Shown here: one piece after another, positions 8,371 through 15,134 of the stretch
How positions within the stretch are numbered: position 1 is the stretch's first letter
How the letters are laid out: the number at the start of each line of letters is the position of its first letter
Assembly (NCBI GenBank): GCA_007280315.1
Contig: QYQC01000025.1
Coordinates: forward strand, 1-21,287
Length of the DNA stretch: 21,287 nucleotides
Direction of reading: 5' to 3'
DNA from: Betaproteobacteria bacterium
GTDB lineage: Bacteria > Pseudomonadota > Gammaproteobacteria > Burkholderiales > SG8-39
Notes under the pieces: model-generated
What the model was told of the DNA's origin: nothing
What the model saw: only the letters and a program-made list of their open reading frames with translations
Database searches by the model: none
Translations under genes and position numbers: made by a program

Positions 8371-9147
8371 TCACAGCCAGGGCCTCAGCCACCCCAGTCC
8401 CGCGCTGGTTCCGGCCCTGGGCCGGTACTCGCAGCCGACCCAGCCTGCATATCCGAGTCCGTCCATCAGCCCGAACAGATAAGGATAGTCGACCTCGCCC
8501 TGATCGGGTTCGTGCCGATCGGGCACACCGGCGATCTGGATATGGCCGACGCCGGCGATGTGGCGTCGCAGCTTCATCGCCAGGTCGCCTTCGACGATCT
8601 GGCAGTGATAGAAATCCATCTGCACCTTGAGGTTCGGCGCGCCGACTTCGGCACAGACCGCGTGCGCCTCGTCCTGTCGATTGAGGAAGAATCCCGGGAT
8701 ATCGCGCGTGTTGATCGGCTCGATCACGACGGTGACGCCGGCGGAGGCGGCTTCCTTCGCCGCATACGCTAGATTGCCCACATAGGTTTCGCGATGGCGC
8801 GAGCGCTCCTCTCCCGGCCGGATCAGGCCGGCCATCAGGTGCACGCGCTCATTGCCGAGCACGCGCGCGTACGCAAGCGCCCGCTCGACGCTTTGCCTGA
8901 ATTCGGTTTCACGGCCGGGCAGCGAAGCGAGACCGCGCTCGCCTGTTTCCCAGTTGCCGGGCGGCCCGTTGAACAGCGCCTGCGTCAAACCGTGGTCGTC
9001 GAGGCGTGCGCGGATGTCCGCTGCCGGATGGGCATAGGGGAACAGGAACTCGACCCCCTTGAATCCGTCTTTGGCGGCAGCGCCAAAACGATCGAGAAAA
9101 GCGTGTTCCTGATACAGCATCGACAGGTTGGCGGCAAATCTGGGCAC
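8371..9147 (-). CDS. otnI: 2-oxo-tetronate isomerase / hydroxypyruvate isomerase family protein
   Basis: This 258-residue TIM-barrel protein is of the Hyi/OtnI type. Metal and catalytic residues line up with the known hydroxypyruvate isomerase set: Glu143 (VIEPIN), Asp178 and His181 (DFYHCQ), Gln204 (HIQIAG) and Glu240 (CEYRP). OtnI interconverts 2-oxo- and 3-oxo-tetronate in acid-sugar degradation, and its pairing with otnC 20 nt upstream supports OtnI over plain hydroxypyruvate isomerase. The start is GTG with GGAGAA a few bases upstream. An ATG five bases earlier is in another frame. The dehydrogenase and kinase of the standard pathway (otnD/ltnD, otnK) are not in the window. Confidence 0.88.
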   Translation of the reverse strand: MPRFAANLSMLYQEHAFLDRFGAAAKDGFKGVEFLFPYAHPAADIRARLDDHGLTQALFNGPPGNWETGERGLASLPGRETEFRQSVERALAYARVLGNERVHLMAGLIRPGEERSRHRETYVGNLAYAAKEAASAGVTVVIEPINTRDIPGFFLNRQDEAHAVCAEVGAPNLKVQMDFYHCQIVEGDLAMKLRRHIAGVGHIQIAGVPDRHEPDQGEVDYPYLFGLMDGLGYAGWVGCEYRPRAGTSAGLGWLRPWL

Positions 9148-9167
9148 GGCATTTCTCCGAATCGTAC

Positions 9168-9803
9168 TCAGCCGGCCGGATAGCGAGCGCGGATGTCGGC
9201 GACCTGCTCCGGTGTGAGCAGGCGCAGGCGCTGTCCGTGCAGCAGCAGGTACAGACGGGCGGTTGCTTCGAGTTCTTCCACCGCGTCGGCGGCTGCGGCA
9301 AGGCTGCTGCCGGCGACGACCGGGCCATGATTGGCAAGCAACATTGCATGGTGCCTTCCTGCAAGAGCGCGCACCGCTGCGGCGAGCTGCAGGTCGCCAG
9401 GTGCGAAATACGGCACCAGCGGCAGGCTGCCGACGCGCATCAGATAGTAGGCGGTGAGCGGCGGCAGCACGTCGGCGGGATCGATATCCTCGAGTACCGA
9501 TACCGCGACCGAGTGGGTGGAATGCAGGTGCACCACGGCCTGGTTGCGCTCGCGCTCATGGTACATCGCCAGGTGCAGGAAATTTTCCTTCGACGGCTGA
9601 TCGCCCGCGATCAGCTTGCCGTTCCAGTCGAGCTTGGACAGGCGCGCCGGGTCGAGCTTTCCCAGACTAGACCCGGTAGGCGTAAGCAGCCAGCCGTCAT
9701 CGCAGCGCGCGCTGATGTTGCCGCTGCTGCCGTGCGTCAGCCCGCGCTCGAACATCGAACGGCCCAATTCGCAGATCTGGTCGCGTAGCGCGTGCTCGTT
9801 CAT
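9168..9803 (-). CDS. otnC: 3-oxo-tetronate 4-phosphate decarboxylase (class II aldolase family)
   Basis: This 211-residue zinc-dependent class II aldolase/adducin-family protein is predicted to decarboxylate 3-oxo-tetronate 4-phosphate to dihydroxyacetone phosphate in the cytosol. It shows the OtnC hallmarks THGSSGNIS (23-31), LLTPTGSSLG, Glu73 in the SKEN turn, His92 and His94 of HLHSTH, PPLTAYY, LPLVPYF and His159 in LANHGPVVAG. The acid/base Glu and three His ligands match the fuculose-1-phosphate aldolase layout. No strong ribosome site is seen before the ATG. The otnC-otnI order with a 20-nt gap is the usual one. A 92-nt spacer separates it from the kinase-cNMP gene upstream on the same strand. 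Confidence 0.9.
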   Translation of the reverse strand: MNEHALRDQICELGRSMFERGLTHGSSGNISARCDDGWLLTPTGSSLGKLDPARLSKLDWNGKLIAGDQPSKENFLHLAMYHERERNQAVVHLHSTHSVAVSVLEDIDPADVLPPLTAYYLMRVGSLPLVPYFAPGDLQLAAAVRALAGRHHAMLLANHGPVVAGSSLAAAADAVEELEATARLYLLLHGQRLRLLTPEQVADIRARYPAG

Positions 9804-9895
9804 GGTTTCGTTGTAGGGCTCATGCCGCGGCCGCGCACAGCTGGTTCGCGGTATCGAATGTGCGCCGGATCAGCGCCCCAATCGTTCTACCTGGT

Positions 9896-11185
9896 TCACT
9901 TGGCCAGCCTCGCGTTGGCCAGTTCCAGCCGATCCACCAGGTTGCGCACCAGCGCGCGGGTGAGTTGCAGCTGCGCGCCCAGGCTCATCAGGTCCAGGGC
10001 TTCGGGTTCGAACTCGGCCAGCAGAATGCCGGTCATGGATTCCACCGTCGCATGGCGCGGCATTTCGCCGCCGCGAATGTAGGCCATTTCGCCGAAGCTT
10101 TCGCCTTCGCCGATGGTGTTGAGCAAGTGCCCGCCAAGCGTCACCTTGACCTGCCCCTGCGCAAGAAAGAAAAAACTCTTGCCCGGCTCACTCTCGCGCA
10201 CGATCGCCTGTTTCGCTGCGACCCGCCCCCAGCGCCCTGCGTGGGTCAGCTCCCACAACTCTGCGTCGGAAAGATTCGCCAGCATTTCCACGCGTTTGAG
10301 GGCGACATATTTCTCGCTGTCCATGATGGCTTCGGGCGGCAAAACCAGCTTGCCCACGTTGGAGAGCTCGAGCGCGAAATCGTCCCAGGTTGCATAGCGG
10401 TGCTCCGGCTTCTTGCCCAGCGCGCGCATCACCACGCGGTCGATTTCCTTCGGCAGCGAAGGGCGCACGCTGCTCGGCGGCGCGGGCTGATGGGTGAGGA
10501 TTTTCTGCACCAGCATCTGCAGGCTGTCGGCCGTGAACGGCCGCTGCCCCGTCAGCAGTTCATACAATGCCACGCCGAGGCAATACATGTCGCTGTGGTG
10601 CGTCAGCGGCGCTTCCTCCAGCTGTTCCGGCGACATGTAGTAGGGCGAACCGATGCTCGCCGTCTGCACCGACTGCGCCTTGCGCAGCAGCGCCGCGCCG
10701 AAGTCGGCGATTTTCACGTCGGTGCCCTGCGCGATCATCAGGTTTGCCGGCTTGATGTCGCGGTGGACGATGCCCTCGGCGAAGGCGTAGGCGAGCGCGC
10801 CGCAGCACTTGAAGCCGATCTGCAGCACGTCCGCAACCGGGAGCAGCGTGTCGGCGGTTACGTGCTGCGACAGATCGCCGCCGGCGACCACTTCCATCGC
10901 AATATGGCCCGAGTCCTCCTGCACCACCGCGTCGAGTATGCTCACGATATGCGGGTGCTTCAGCTTGCCCGCGAGCGAAGCCTCGTTGAGGAACTGCCCG
11001 CGGTACACCGCGCCGAACTCGGGATCCTTGAACACCTCCGGCTCGATCACCTTCAGCGCGACTTCCTTGCCGGAAAAAGTGTCCACGGCGAGATAGACCG
11101 TCCCCGTGGCCCCTTTTCCGAGCTGCTTGCGGATGTCGTACTTGCCGATCTGCAGGCTCAGATCGAGTTCGAACGGTTGCTCCAT
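9896..11185 (-). CDS. Serine/threonine protein kinase fused to a cyclic-nucleotide-binding domain
   Basis: This 429-residue protein has no visible membrane segment. Residues about 16-275 form a complete Hanks-type kinase: GKGATGTVY loop (23-31), Lys45 in VALKV, Glu68, the HRDIKPANLM catalytic loop (Asp143, Lys145, Asn148), DFG (161-163) and a SPEQ segment in place of APE. Residues about 295-410 form a Crp-type cNMP-binding domain with a recognisable phosphate-binding cassette, GESFGEMAYI...PRHATV. This keeps FGE and the arginine (Arg377) that contacts the cyclic phosphate in cAMP/cGMP-binding members. The simplest reading is a kinase gated by cAMP or cGMP, the reverse order of eukaryotic PKG; that is inference. 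Targets are unknown, and no phosphatase or FHA gene is adjacent. It could drive the otn/GGDEF-EAL genes downstream if they share a transcript. Confidence 0.92.
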   Translation of the reverse strand: MEQPFELDLSLQIGKYDIRKQLGKGATGTVYLAVDTFSGKEVALKVIEPEVFKDPEFGAVYRGQFLNEASLAGKLKHPHIVSILDAVVQEDSGHIAMEVVAGGDLSQHVTADTLLPVADVLQIGFKCCGALAYAFAEGIVHRDIKPANLMIAQGTDVKIADFGAALLRKAQSVQTASIGSPYYMSPEQLEEAPLTHHSDMYCLGVALYELLTGQRPFTADSLQMLVQKILTHQPAPPSSVRPSLPKEIDRVVMRALGKKPEHRYATWDDFALELSNVGKLVLPPEAIMDSEKYVALKRVEMLANLSDAELWELTHAGRWGRVAAKQAIVRESEPGKSFFFLAQGQVKVTLGGHLLNTIGEGESFGEMAYIRGGEMPRHATVESMTGILLAEFEPEALDLMSLGAQLQLTRALVRNLVDRLELANARLAK

Positions 11186-11225
11186 CAGGTTTGATCCATT
11201 AGGTTTGGGTCACGGACACGTCGCC

Positions 11226-11252
11226 ATTCTAACCTTTGCTATCCAGAATGGC
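11226..11252 (-). promoter_or_regulatory. Possible promoter/operator of the kinase gene
   Basis: On the minus strand a -10-like TAGAAT (plus positions 11226-11231, five of six matches to TATAAT) lies about 40 nt upstream of the kinase ATG. It sits in an inverted repeat with 8-bp arms, GCCATTCT (11223-11230) and AGAATGGC (11245-11252), and a 14-nt loop. The -35 is weak: TTGCGC at 19-nt spacing is the best seen. The overlap of a -10 with an inverted repeat suggests a regulator site, but the evidence is only pattern-based. Confidence 0.3.
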
Positions 11253-11290
11253 GCAAGCACCGGCAGCAACGCCGTGAGGCGCGCTCGAAG

Positions 11291-11971
11291 TCACGCAAGC
11301 GGCGGCCCCGCCGGCTCGATCAGCTCCGGCCCCTGGTTGCGCGCATTGCTGACCTTGGTGCTGACCGGAAACGCGCGCAGCGCCTCGGCCGGGTAACTTG
11401 CGATCATGGTCTGAATCTCGGCCGGGTCGCGCAGTTCCGGGTCGAGCCAGCGCGTGTATTGCCCGCGCGGGATGATCACCGGCATACGGTCATGGATGCG
11501 CGTCATCAGCGCGTTCGGCGCGGTGGTGATGACCGTGAACGAGCGCAGCTCGCCCTCGGGTCCGGTCCAGCTCTCCCACAGGCCGGCAAACGCAAACAGC
11601 TCGCCACCTTTCAATCTGATCAGATAGGGCTGCTTTGCGCCGGAGAGAACTTTCCATTCGTAAAAGCCGGTCGCCGCAACCAGGCAGCGGCGCTGGCGGA
11701 ATGCGGCGCGGAACGCCGGCTTCACCGCCACGCTTTCGCCGCGCGCGTTGATGGTCTTGTAGCCGATCGCCTTGTCCTTGGCCCAATGCGGTATCAGGCC
11801 CCATCGATGCCAGCGCGCGGCACGCTGCCCGCCTTCGCTGAGAATCACCAGCTGGTCGGTCGCCGGCGCCACGTTGTAGCGCGCCAGCGCTGTCGATTTC
11901 AGATCGGCTTCAACCTGAAACGCATCGTACAGCGCCTGCGCGTTGGTGACGATTTGGTAGCGGCCGCACAT
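11291..11971 (-). CDS. yedK: YedK/HMCES (SRAP) family abasic-site DNA-protein crosslink protein
   Basis: This 226-residue SRAP-domain protein is of the kind that covalently traps abasic sites in single-stranded DNA through its N-terminal cysteine. Cys2 directly follows the initiator Met (MCGRY), as required because the Met is removed. Asn75 (TINARGE), Glu105 (GFYEWK) and His160 (HDRMPVI) occupy the same positions as in E. coli YedK. The start is therefore certain, as extension would bury the catalytic Cys. It lies 15 nt downstream of the aldehyde dehydrogenase gene on the same strand, so the two are probably co-transcribed, although no functional link is obvious. Confidence 0.96.
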   Translation of the reverse strand: MCGRYQIVTNAQALYDAFQVEADLKSTALARYNVAPATDQLVILSEGGQRAARWHRWGLIPHWAKDKAIGYKTINARGESVAVKPAFRAAFRQRRCLVAATGFYEWKVLSGAKQPYLIRLKGGELFAFAGLWESWTGPEGELRSFTVITTAPNALMTRIHDRMPVIIPRGQYTRWLDPELRDPAEIQTMIASYPAEALRAFPVSTKVSNARNQGPELIEPAGPPLA

Positions 11972-11986
11972 GCTGCGTAGGCGCTA

Positions 11987-13477
11987 CTAAAGTTTCACGC
12001 AGATGTTGCGCAATTCGGTGTAAAACTCGAGCGAATGCACGCCGCCTTCGCGGCCGATTCCGGACTGCTTCGAGCCGCCGAACGGGGTGCGCAGATCGCG
12101 CAGGAACCAGCAGTTGACCCAGCAGATACCGACTTCGATTTTCGCCGCGACGCGGTGCGCGCGCGCGAGGTTGGTGGTCCAGATCGTCGTCGCCAGGCCG
12201 TACTGCGTATCGTTGGCCAGTGTCACCGCTTCCTCCTCGGTGTCGAACGGCCGCACATGGCAGCAGGGGCCGAAGATTTCCTCGCGCACCACCGCGGAGT
12301 CCTCCGGCAGCCCGGTCCAGATGGTCGGCTCGACCCAGCAGCCCTTGGCCAGTTCGCCTTCCATCTTCGGCACGCCGCCGCCGGTGATCACGGTTGCGCC
12401 TTCCTTGCGCGCACGCTCGTAATACGACAGCACCTTGTCGCGATGCTCCGCGCTGATCAGCGGCCCGAGCCCGGTGTTCGCGTCCTCCGGCCGGCCCGGC
12501 TTCAGACTCTCGGCTTTGGCTTTCAGTGCGGCGACAAACCGGTCGAATATCGGCCGTTCGACGTAGACGCGCTCGGTGCCGAGGCACACCTGTCCGCAAT
12601 TGGCGAACACGGCGCGACCCATGCCTTCCACCGCGGCATCGAAATCGCAATCGGCAAAGACGACGCCCGCGTTCTTGCCGCCGAGTTCGAACGACACCGG
12701 TCGCACCCGATCAGCAACCGCTTTCATGATTGCGGCGCCGGTACGCGTCTCGCCGGTAAACGTGACTGCGTCGATGCCCGAATGGCGCGTCAGCAGCTCG
12801 CCCGCCGAGCCCGGGCCGAAGCCGTGGATTACGTTGTAGACGCCCTTGGGCACGCCGACCGCGTTCATCACTTCGCCCAGCAGCGTCGCCGTGCTCGGCG
12901 TCTCCTCCGACGGTTTCACCACCACCGTATTGCCGCAGGCGAGTGCGGGCCCCACTTTCCAGGTCATCAGCAGCAGCGGCAGGTTCCACGGCGCGATGAC
13001 TGCGATCACGCCGCGGGGCACGCGGATGGCATAGTTGATCGCGCCCTTCTTGTCGGGCGTGGCCATCTGGAAGAATTCGCTCGGCACGTTTTTAACCACA
13101 TCCGCGAAAATCTTGAAATTGGCCGCGCCGCGCGGAATGTCGATGTGCTTCGCCAGGCTCACCGGCTTGCCGGTGTCGGCGACCTCGGCTTCGAGGAACT
13201 GATCGAAGCGCCGGTTGATTTCGTTCGCCACCGCGTAGAGCAGCTCTGTACGCTCGGCCATTTCGAGCGCGCCCCAGGGTCCGGTCAGTGCGGCACGCGC
13301 GGCGCTTACTGCCGCGTCCACCTCGGCTTCGCCCGCTTCGGACACGAGGCCGAGGAGGCGGGCATCCACCGGCGAGCGGTTCTCGAAGGTCTTGCCCGAG
13401 GCTGCGGCGACGAATTTACCGTCGATGAAATTGAGTATTCCTGCGACCTGCTGTTGCGGGATCGAAACGCTGTTCAT
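11987..13477 (-). CDS. 2-hydroxymuconate-/2-aminomuconate-semialdehyde dehydrogenase (ALDH family)
   Basis: This 496-residue NAD-dependent aldehyde dehydrogenase has catalytic Cys298 (GQVCLGT), general base Glu264 (FELGGKN), oxyanion Asn165 (APWNLP) and Lys188 (VKPSEE). Arg116 (DIPRGAANF) and Arg460 (CWFLRDLRTPFGG) match the two substrate-carboxylate arginines of Pseudomonas 2-aminomuconate-6-semialdehyde dehydrogenase. All five diagnostic residues (Cys, Glu, Asn, Arg, Arg) sit at a constant offset of four from that enzyme, and the C-terminus SLEFYTELRNICVKL is typical of the group. It would oxidise the ring-cleavage product of a catechol or 2-aminophenol/kynurenine meta pathway. Substrate choice within the group cannot be decided, and no dioxygenase or other meta-pathway gene is in the window. 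The ribosome site is AGGGG before ATG. vapC ends 30 nt upstream. Confidence 0.93.
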   Translation of the reverse strand: MNSVSIPQQQVAGILNFIDGKFVAAASGKTFENRSPVDARLLGLVSEAGEAEVDAAVSAARAALTGPWGALEMAERTELLYAVANEINRRFDQFLEAEVADTGKPVSLAKHIDIPRGAANFKIFADVVKNVPSEFFQMATPDKKGAINYAIRVPRGVIAVIAPWNLPLLLMTWKVGPALACGNTVVVKPSEETPSTATLLGEVMNAVGVPKGVYNVIHGFGPGSAGELLTRHSGIDAVTFTGETRTGAAIMKAVADRVRPVSFELGGKNAGVVFADCDFDAAVEGMGRAVFANCGQVCLGTERVYVERPIFDRFVAALKAKAESLKPGRPEDANTGLGPLISAEHRDKVLSYYERARKEGATVITGGGVPKMEGELAKGCWVEPTIWTGLPEDSAVVREEIFGPCCHVRPFDTEEEAVTLANDTQYGLATTIWTTNLARAHRVAAKIEVGICWVNCWFLRDLRTPFGGSKQSGIGREGGVHSLEFYTELRNICVKL

Positions 13478-13507
13478 GCCCTGCCCCTTAATGCCTGCGT
13501 GTTCGCA

Positions 13508-13888
13508 CTACAGACGATGTGCGCCGTCTAGTCTTGCCAGATTCCGATCGAAGGTGCCGAGCGGCAGATGGCCGGCTTTGCGCGCAATCTCCAGGACGAG
13601 ACAATCGGAGAAACCCAGCGAAGGACGCGAGCGGTATTGATGCAGCGCAAGCTCGACGACCGCCGCATCCTGGATGGTCAATTCCTTGTGGTTCAGCATT
13701 CGTTCGACCGCTTTCGCGATCTGCGCTGGCGAGCGATCGTAAACCGCATCGAGAACCCACAGCGTTTCTGCAAGCACGAGGTGGGACACCCACGCCCCTT
13801 TTGCGACAAACGCCTCCGCAGCCTCTACCTGGTTCGCATCGTCACGCACTATCAGTCGCACCAGCAGATTGGTATCAACGGCGTGCAT
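13508..13888 (-). CDS. vapC: VapC toxin, PIN-domain ribonuclease
   Basis: This 126-residue PIN-domain protein has the four acidic residues of the metal-dependent nuclease site: Asp5 (AVDTN), Glu41 (LAETLW), Asp95 (GFSDCL) and Asp114 (TFDRNL). VapC toxins cleave tRNA or rRNA and are held inactive by VapB. The frame is open upstream to 14062, but the canonical N-terminus MHAVDTNLLVRL begins at this ATG, which lies inside the vapB coding sequence (14-nt overlap), the usual coupled arrangement. The RNA target is unknown. Confidence 0.93.
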   Translation of the reverse strand: MHAVDTNLLVRLIVRDDANQVEAAEAFVAKGAWVSHLVLAETLWVLDAVYDRSPAQIAKAVERMLNHKELTIQDAAVVELALHQYRSRPSLGFSDCLVLEIARKAGHLPLGTFDRNLARLDGAHRL

Positions 13889-14138
13889 GCTTCTGCCGAA
13901 TGTGCGTTCTGATACCCTCCTTCGCGCCAACGGTTGCTTTTCGCTTGGTGTTACCGTCCGGGAACAACGCTTCGTGCACATCCGCCAAGGTGTGCCGCCC
14001 GGCTTTCCGGACAATGACCTCATCGTCCTTCTCGTCCCACTCGATGACGGAGCCGGGCCCAACCCCGAGTTTCTTGCGAATTTCGGAAGGCACGGAGATC
14101 TGGCCTTGGGCGGTTAGTTTCGAATGTGTGAGTGCCAT
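13875..14138 (-). CDS. vapB: VapB antitoxin, AbrB/SpoVT swapped-hairpin type
   Basis: This 87-residue protein opens with an AbrB/MazE-like DNA-binding segment (SKLTAQGQISVPSEIRKKLG, 6-25). It has a basic C-terminal tail that would wrap the VapC active site. It should bind VapC and repress its own promoter. An in-frame Met 17 codons upstream (14189) is rejected because that stretch holds the promoter and operator. No Shine-Dalgarno precedes the chosen ATG. The promoter spacing suggests the transcript starts at or within a base or two of it (see the regulatory feature). Confidence 0.92.
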   Translation of the reverse strand: MALTHSKLTAQGQISVPSEIRKKLGVGPGSVIEWDEKDDEVIVRKAGRHTLADVHEALFPDGNTKRKATVGAKEGIRTHIRQKHARR

Positions 14139-14145
14139 GGAACAC

Positions 14146-14174
14146 ACATTACCGCGGTAATGCTTGAATGTCAA
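14146..14174 (-). promoter_or_regulatory. vapBC promoter with overlapping 16-bp operator palindrome
   Basis: Read on the minus strand, a perfect -35 TTGACA (plus 14169-14174) and a -10 TAATGT (plus 14146-14151) are separated by exactly 17 bp. The perfect palindrome CATTACCGCGGTAATG (14147-14162) covers the -10 and most of the spacer, where a bound VapBC complex would block polymerase. Only 7 nt lie between the -10 and the vapB ATG, so the transcript should begin at about the start codon, which makes a leaderless mRNA. The promoter is seen directly. Autorepression is inferred from VapBC family behaviour. Confidence 0.8.
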
Positions 14175-14487
14175 TCCGACACGCGACACCTATTGCGCGA
14201 TCGGCTTCGTCCTCGGAACGCGAGCGGCGGTTACCCAGCCTCGCAGTAATTCGGCGTCGGGAAACAGTGGGCTAATTGAGTGGCCGGTTACGGGCTTAGC
14301 TGGGAATTCACCCTCTCGGCCATTATGCAGAGCTCTACATAATGGGCGCCTTTAGCCTGGCGGGCGCAGGCAACGAGTTCGCGGAGTGTCGTGGTGCCTC
14401 ACCCCGACCGGTAGGCTAAAGCTCCTCTGCATTGCGATGTGGTGGGCACGGCAACTAAGCCCTGCGCATCGCGGCCGACCCGCCAAA
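14175..14487. other. Structured intergenic region with nested inverted repeats, no gene recognised
   Basis: No credible coding region is seen here. Three inverted repeats are nested or adjacent. An outer 8-bp pair is GGGCTTAG (14292-14299) with CTAAGCCC (14455-14462). Inside it is a near-perfect 26-bp palindrome at 14320-14345 (arms CCATTATG/CATAATGG around AGAGCTCT). Next to that is a 9-bp pair CTTTAGCCT (14350-14358) with AGGCTAAAG (14413-14421). Together they could form a closed multi-branch structure of about 170 nt. There is no T tract to mark a terminator. It could be an RNA element, a recombinase site or the end of a lost mobile element; I cannot choose between these. Confidence 0.5.
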
Positions 14488-14548
14488 TGCGCGCCGGAGA
14501 GACCGGCATGCTGCAGACGCGCCTCGCCCACGTTCGGCATTGCGCCGA
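14488..14548 (-). pseudogene. Decayed fragment of an mnmC-like gene (C-terminal FAD domain)
   Basis: This 61-nt block aligns without gaps to 18285-18345 inside the intact mnmC on the same strand, with 51 of 61 identical bases. The translated segments FGAMPNVGEARLQHAGLSG and IGAMPDVDAARLQKAGLSG are plainly homologous, and several of the base differences are synonymous. Similarity fades on both sides: downstream the frame runs into unrelated sequence, and upstream an in-frame stop appears just before the block. It begins 10 nt after the stop of the methyltransferase gene. It is best read as the remnant of a second mnmC, or of a rearranged duplicate. It has no start context of its own as a gene. 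Confidence 0.7.
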
Positions 14549-14558
14549 ACCAGCGGTT

Positions 14559-15134
14559 TCAGCCGCCAGGTCTGCGTGCGGTCAGATTCAGGCTGATCGG
14601 AACTCCGGCATAGATCAGCCGGCTGGTGTCGTCGAACAGGCCGAAGTCGGCGACGCGCTCGATATCGACGAAGCCCGCTTCGCGCAAAAACATGGCGAGC
14701 AAATCGAAATCGAACGCCATCCGGTGGTAATCGTGCTCGTCTATGTGCCCGCCGAGGATCATCCGTACCAGCATGAAACGCTGCTCGCTAGTCATTCCCT
14801 CGGTGAGAAACAACTGCGCCAGCACCGCGAGGTCCGGCACGCTCACATACAGCCGCCCTCCCGGCACCAGCACGCGACACCATTCGCGCAAACCGCTTTG
14901 CAGCGCGCCGGTGAAATCCAGGTGCTCGAGCACGTGCGAGCTATAGAGTGCAGCAAAGGTAGCGTCGGGGAAGCGCCGCAGATCCGCGGCGTCGCCCTCG
15001 TGGTCGACCGCCGGGCCCGGGAGCGCATTGAGGATTTCCCAGCCCTCGGCGCGCACCACGCCGCCGATGTGCAGGCGCCGCTCGCCCGGCTGCGCAGCCA
15101 GCCGTTTCAGGCTCTTCAGGACTGACAACAGCAT
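14559..15134 (-). CDS. Class I SAM-dependent methyltransferase
   Basis: This 191-residue protein resembles the predicted SAM-dependent methyltransferase family often found near cell-surface polysaccharide genes. It shows the order LHIGG...GWEILNA (a modified motif I), DHEGDAADLRRFPDATF (50s), LYSSHVLEHLDF (63-74), LREWCRVLVPGGRLYVSVPDL (82-102), and a C-terminal FDDTSRLIYAGVPISLN typical of the group. The glycine-rich motif I is LHIGGV rather than LNIGCG, which may weaken cofactor binding. The frame is open upstream to 15248, but homology starts at this ATG. The substrate is unknown. It is transcribed divergently from the PAP2 gene across a 268-nt spacer, in which I see no confident promoter. 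Confidence 0.8.
   Translation of the reverse strand: MLLSVLKSLKRLAAQPGERRLHIGGVVRAEGWEILNALPGPAVDHEGDAADLRRFPDATFAALYSSHVLEHLDFTGALQSGLREWCRVLVPGGRLYVSVPDLAVLAQLFLTEGMTSEQRFMLVRMILGGHIDEHDYHRMAFDFDLLAMFLREAGFVDIERVADFGLFDDTSRLIYAGVPISLNLTARRPGG

Noticed and set aside
9860..11194. 444-codon open frame on the plus strand
   Set aside because: Antisense shadow of the kinase-cNMP gene. The minus-strand protein has complete catalytic motifs.
12035..13531. 498-codon open frame on the plus strand
   Set aside because: Antisense to the clearly functional aldehyde dehydrogenase; composition is His/Arg/Ala-rich with no recognisable domain.
13889..14062. N-terminal extension of vapC
   Set aside because: It overlaps vapB out of frame. 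PIN domains begin with the short strand seen at MHAVDTN.
14139..14189. Longer vapB start at 14189
   Set aside because: The extra 17 codons would span the -35, -10 and operator, and AbrB-type antitoxins begin at the MALTHSKLTAQG segment.
14320..14345. A dif-type XerCD site
   Set aside because: The arms read CATTATG...CATAATG, the opposite polarity to dif half-sites (GCATAA...TTATGT), and the core differs.
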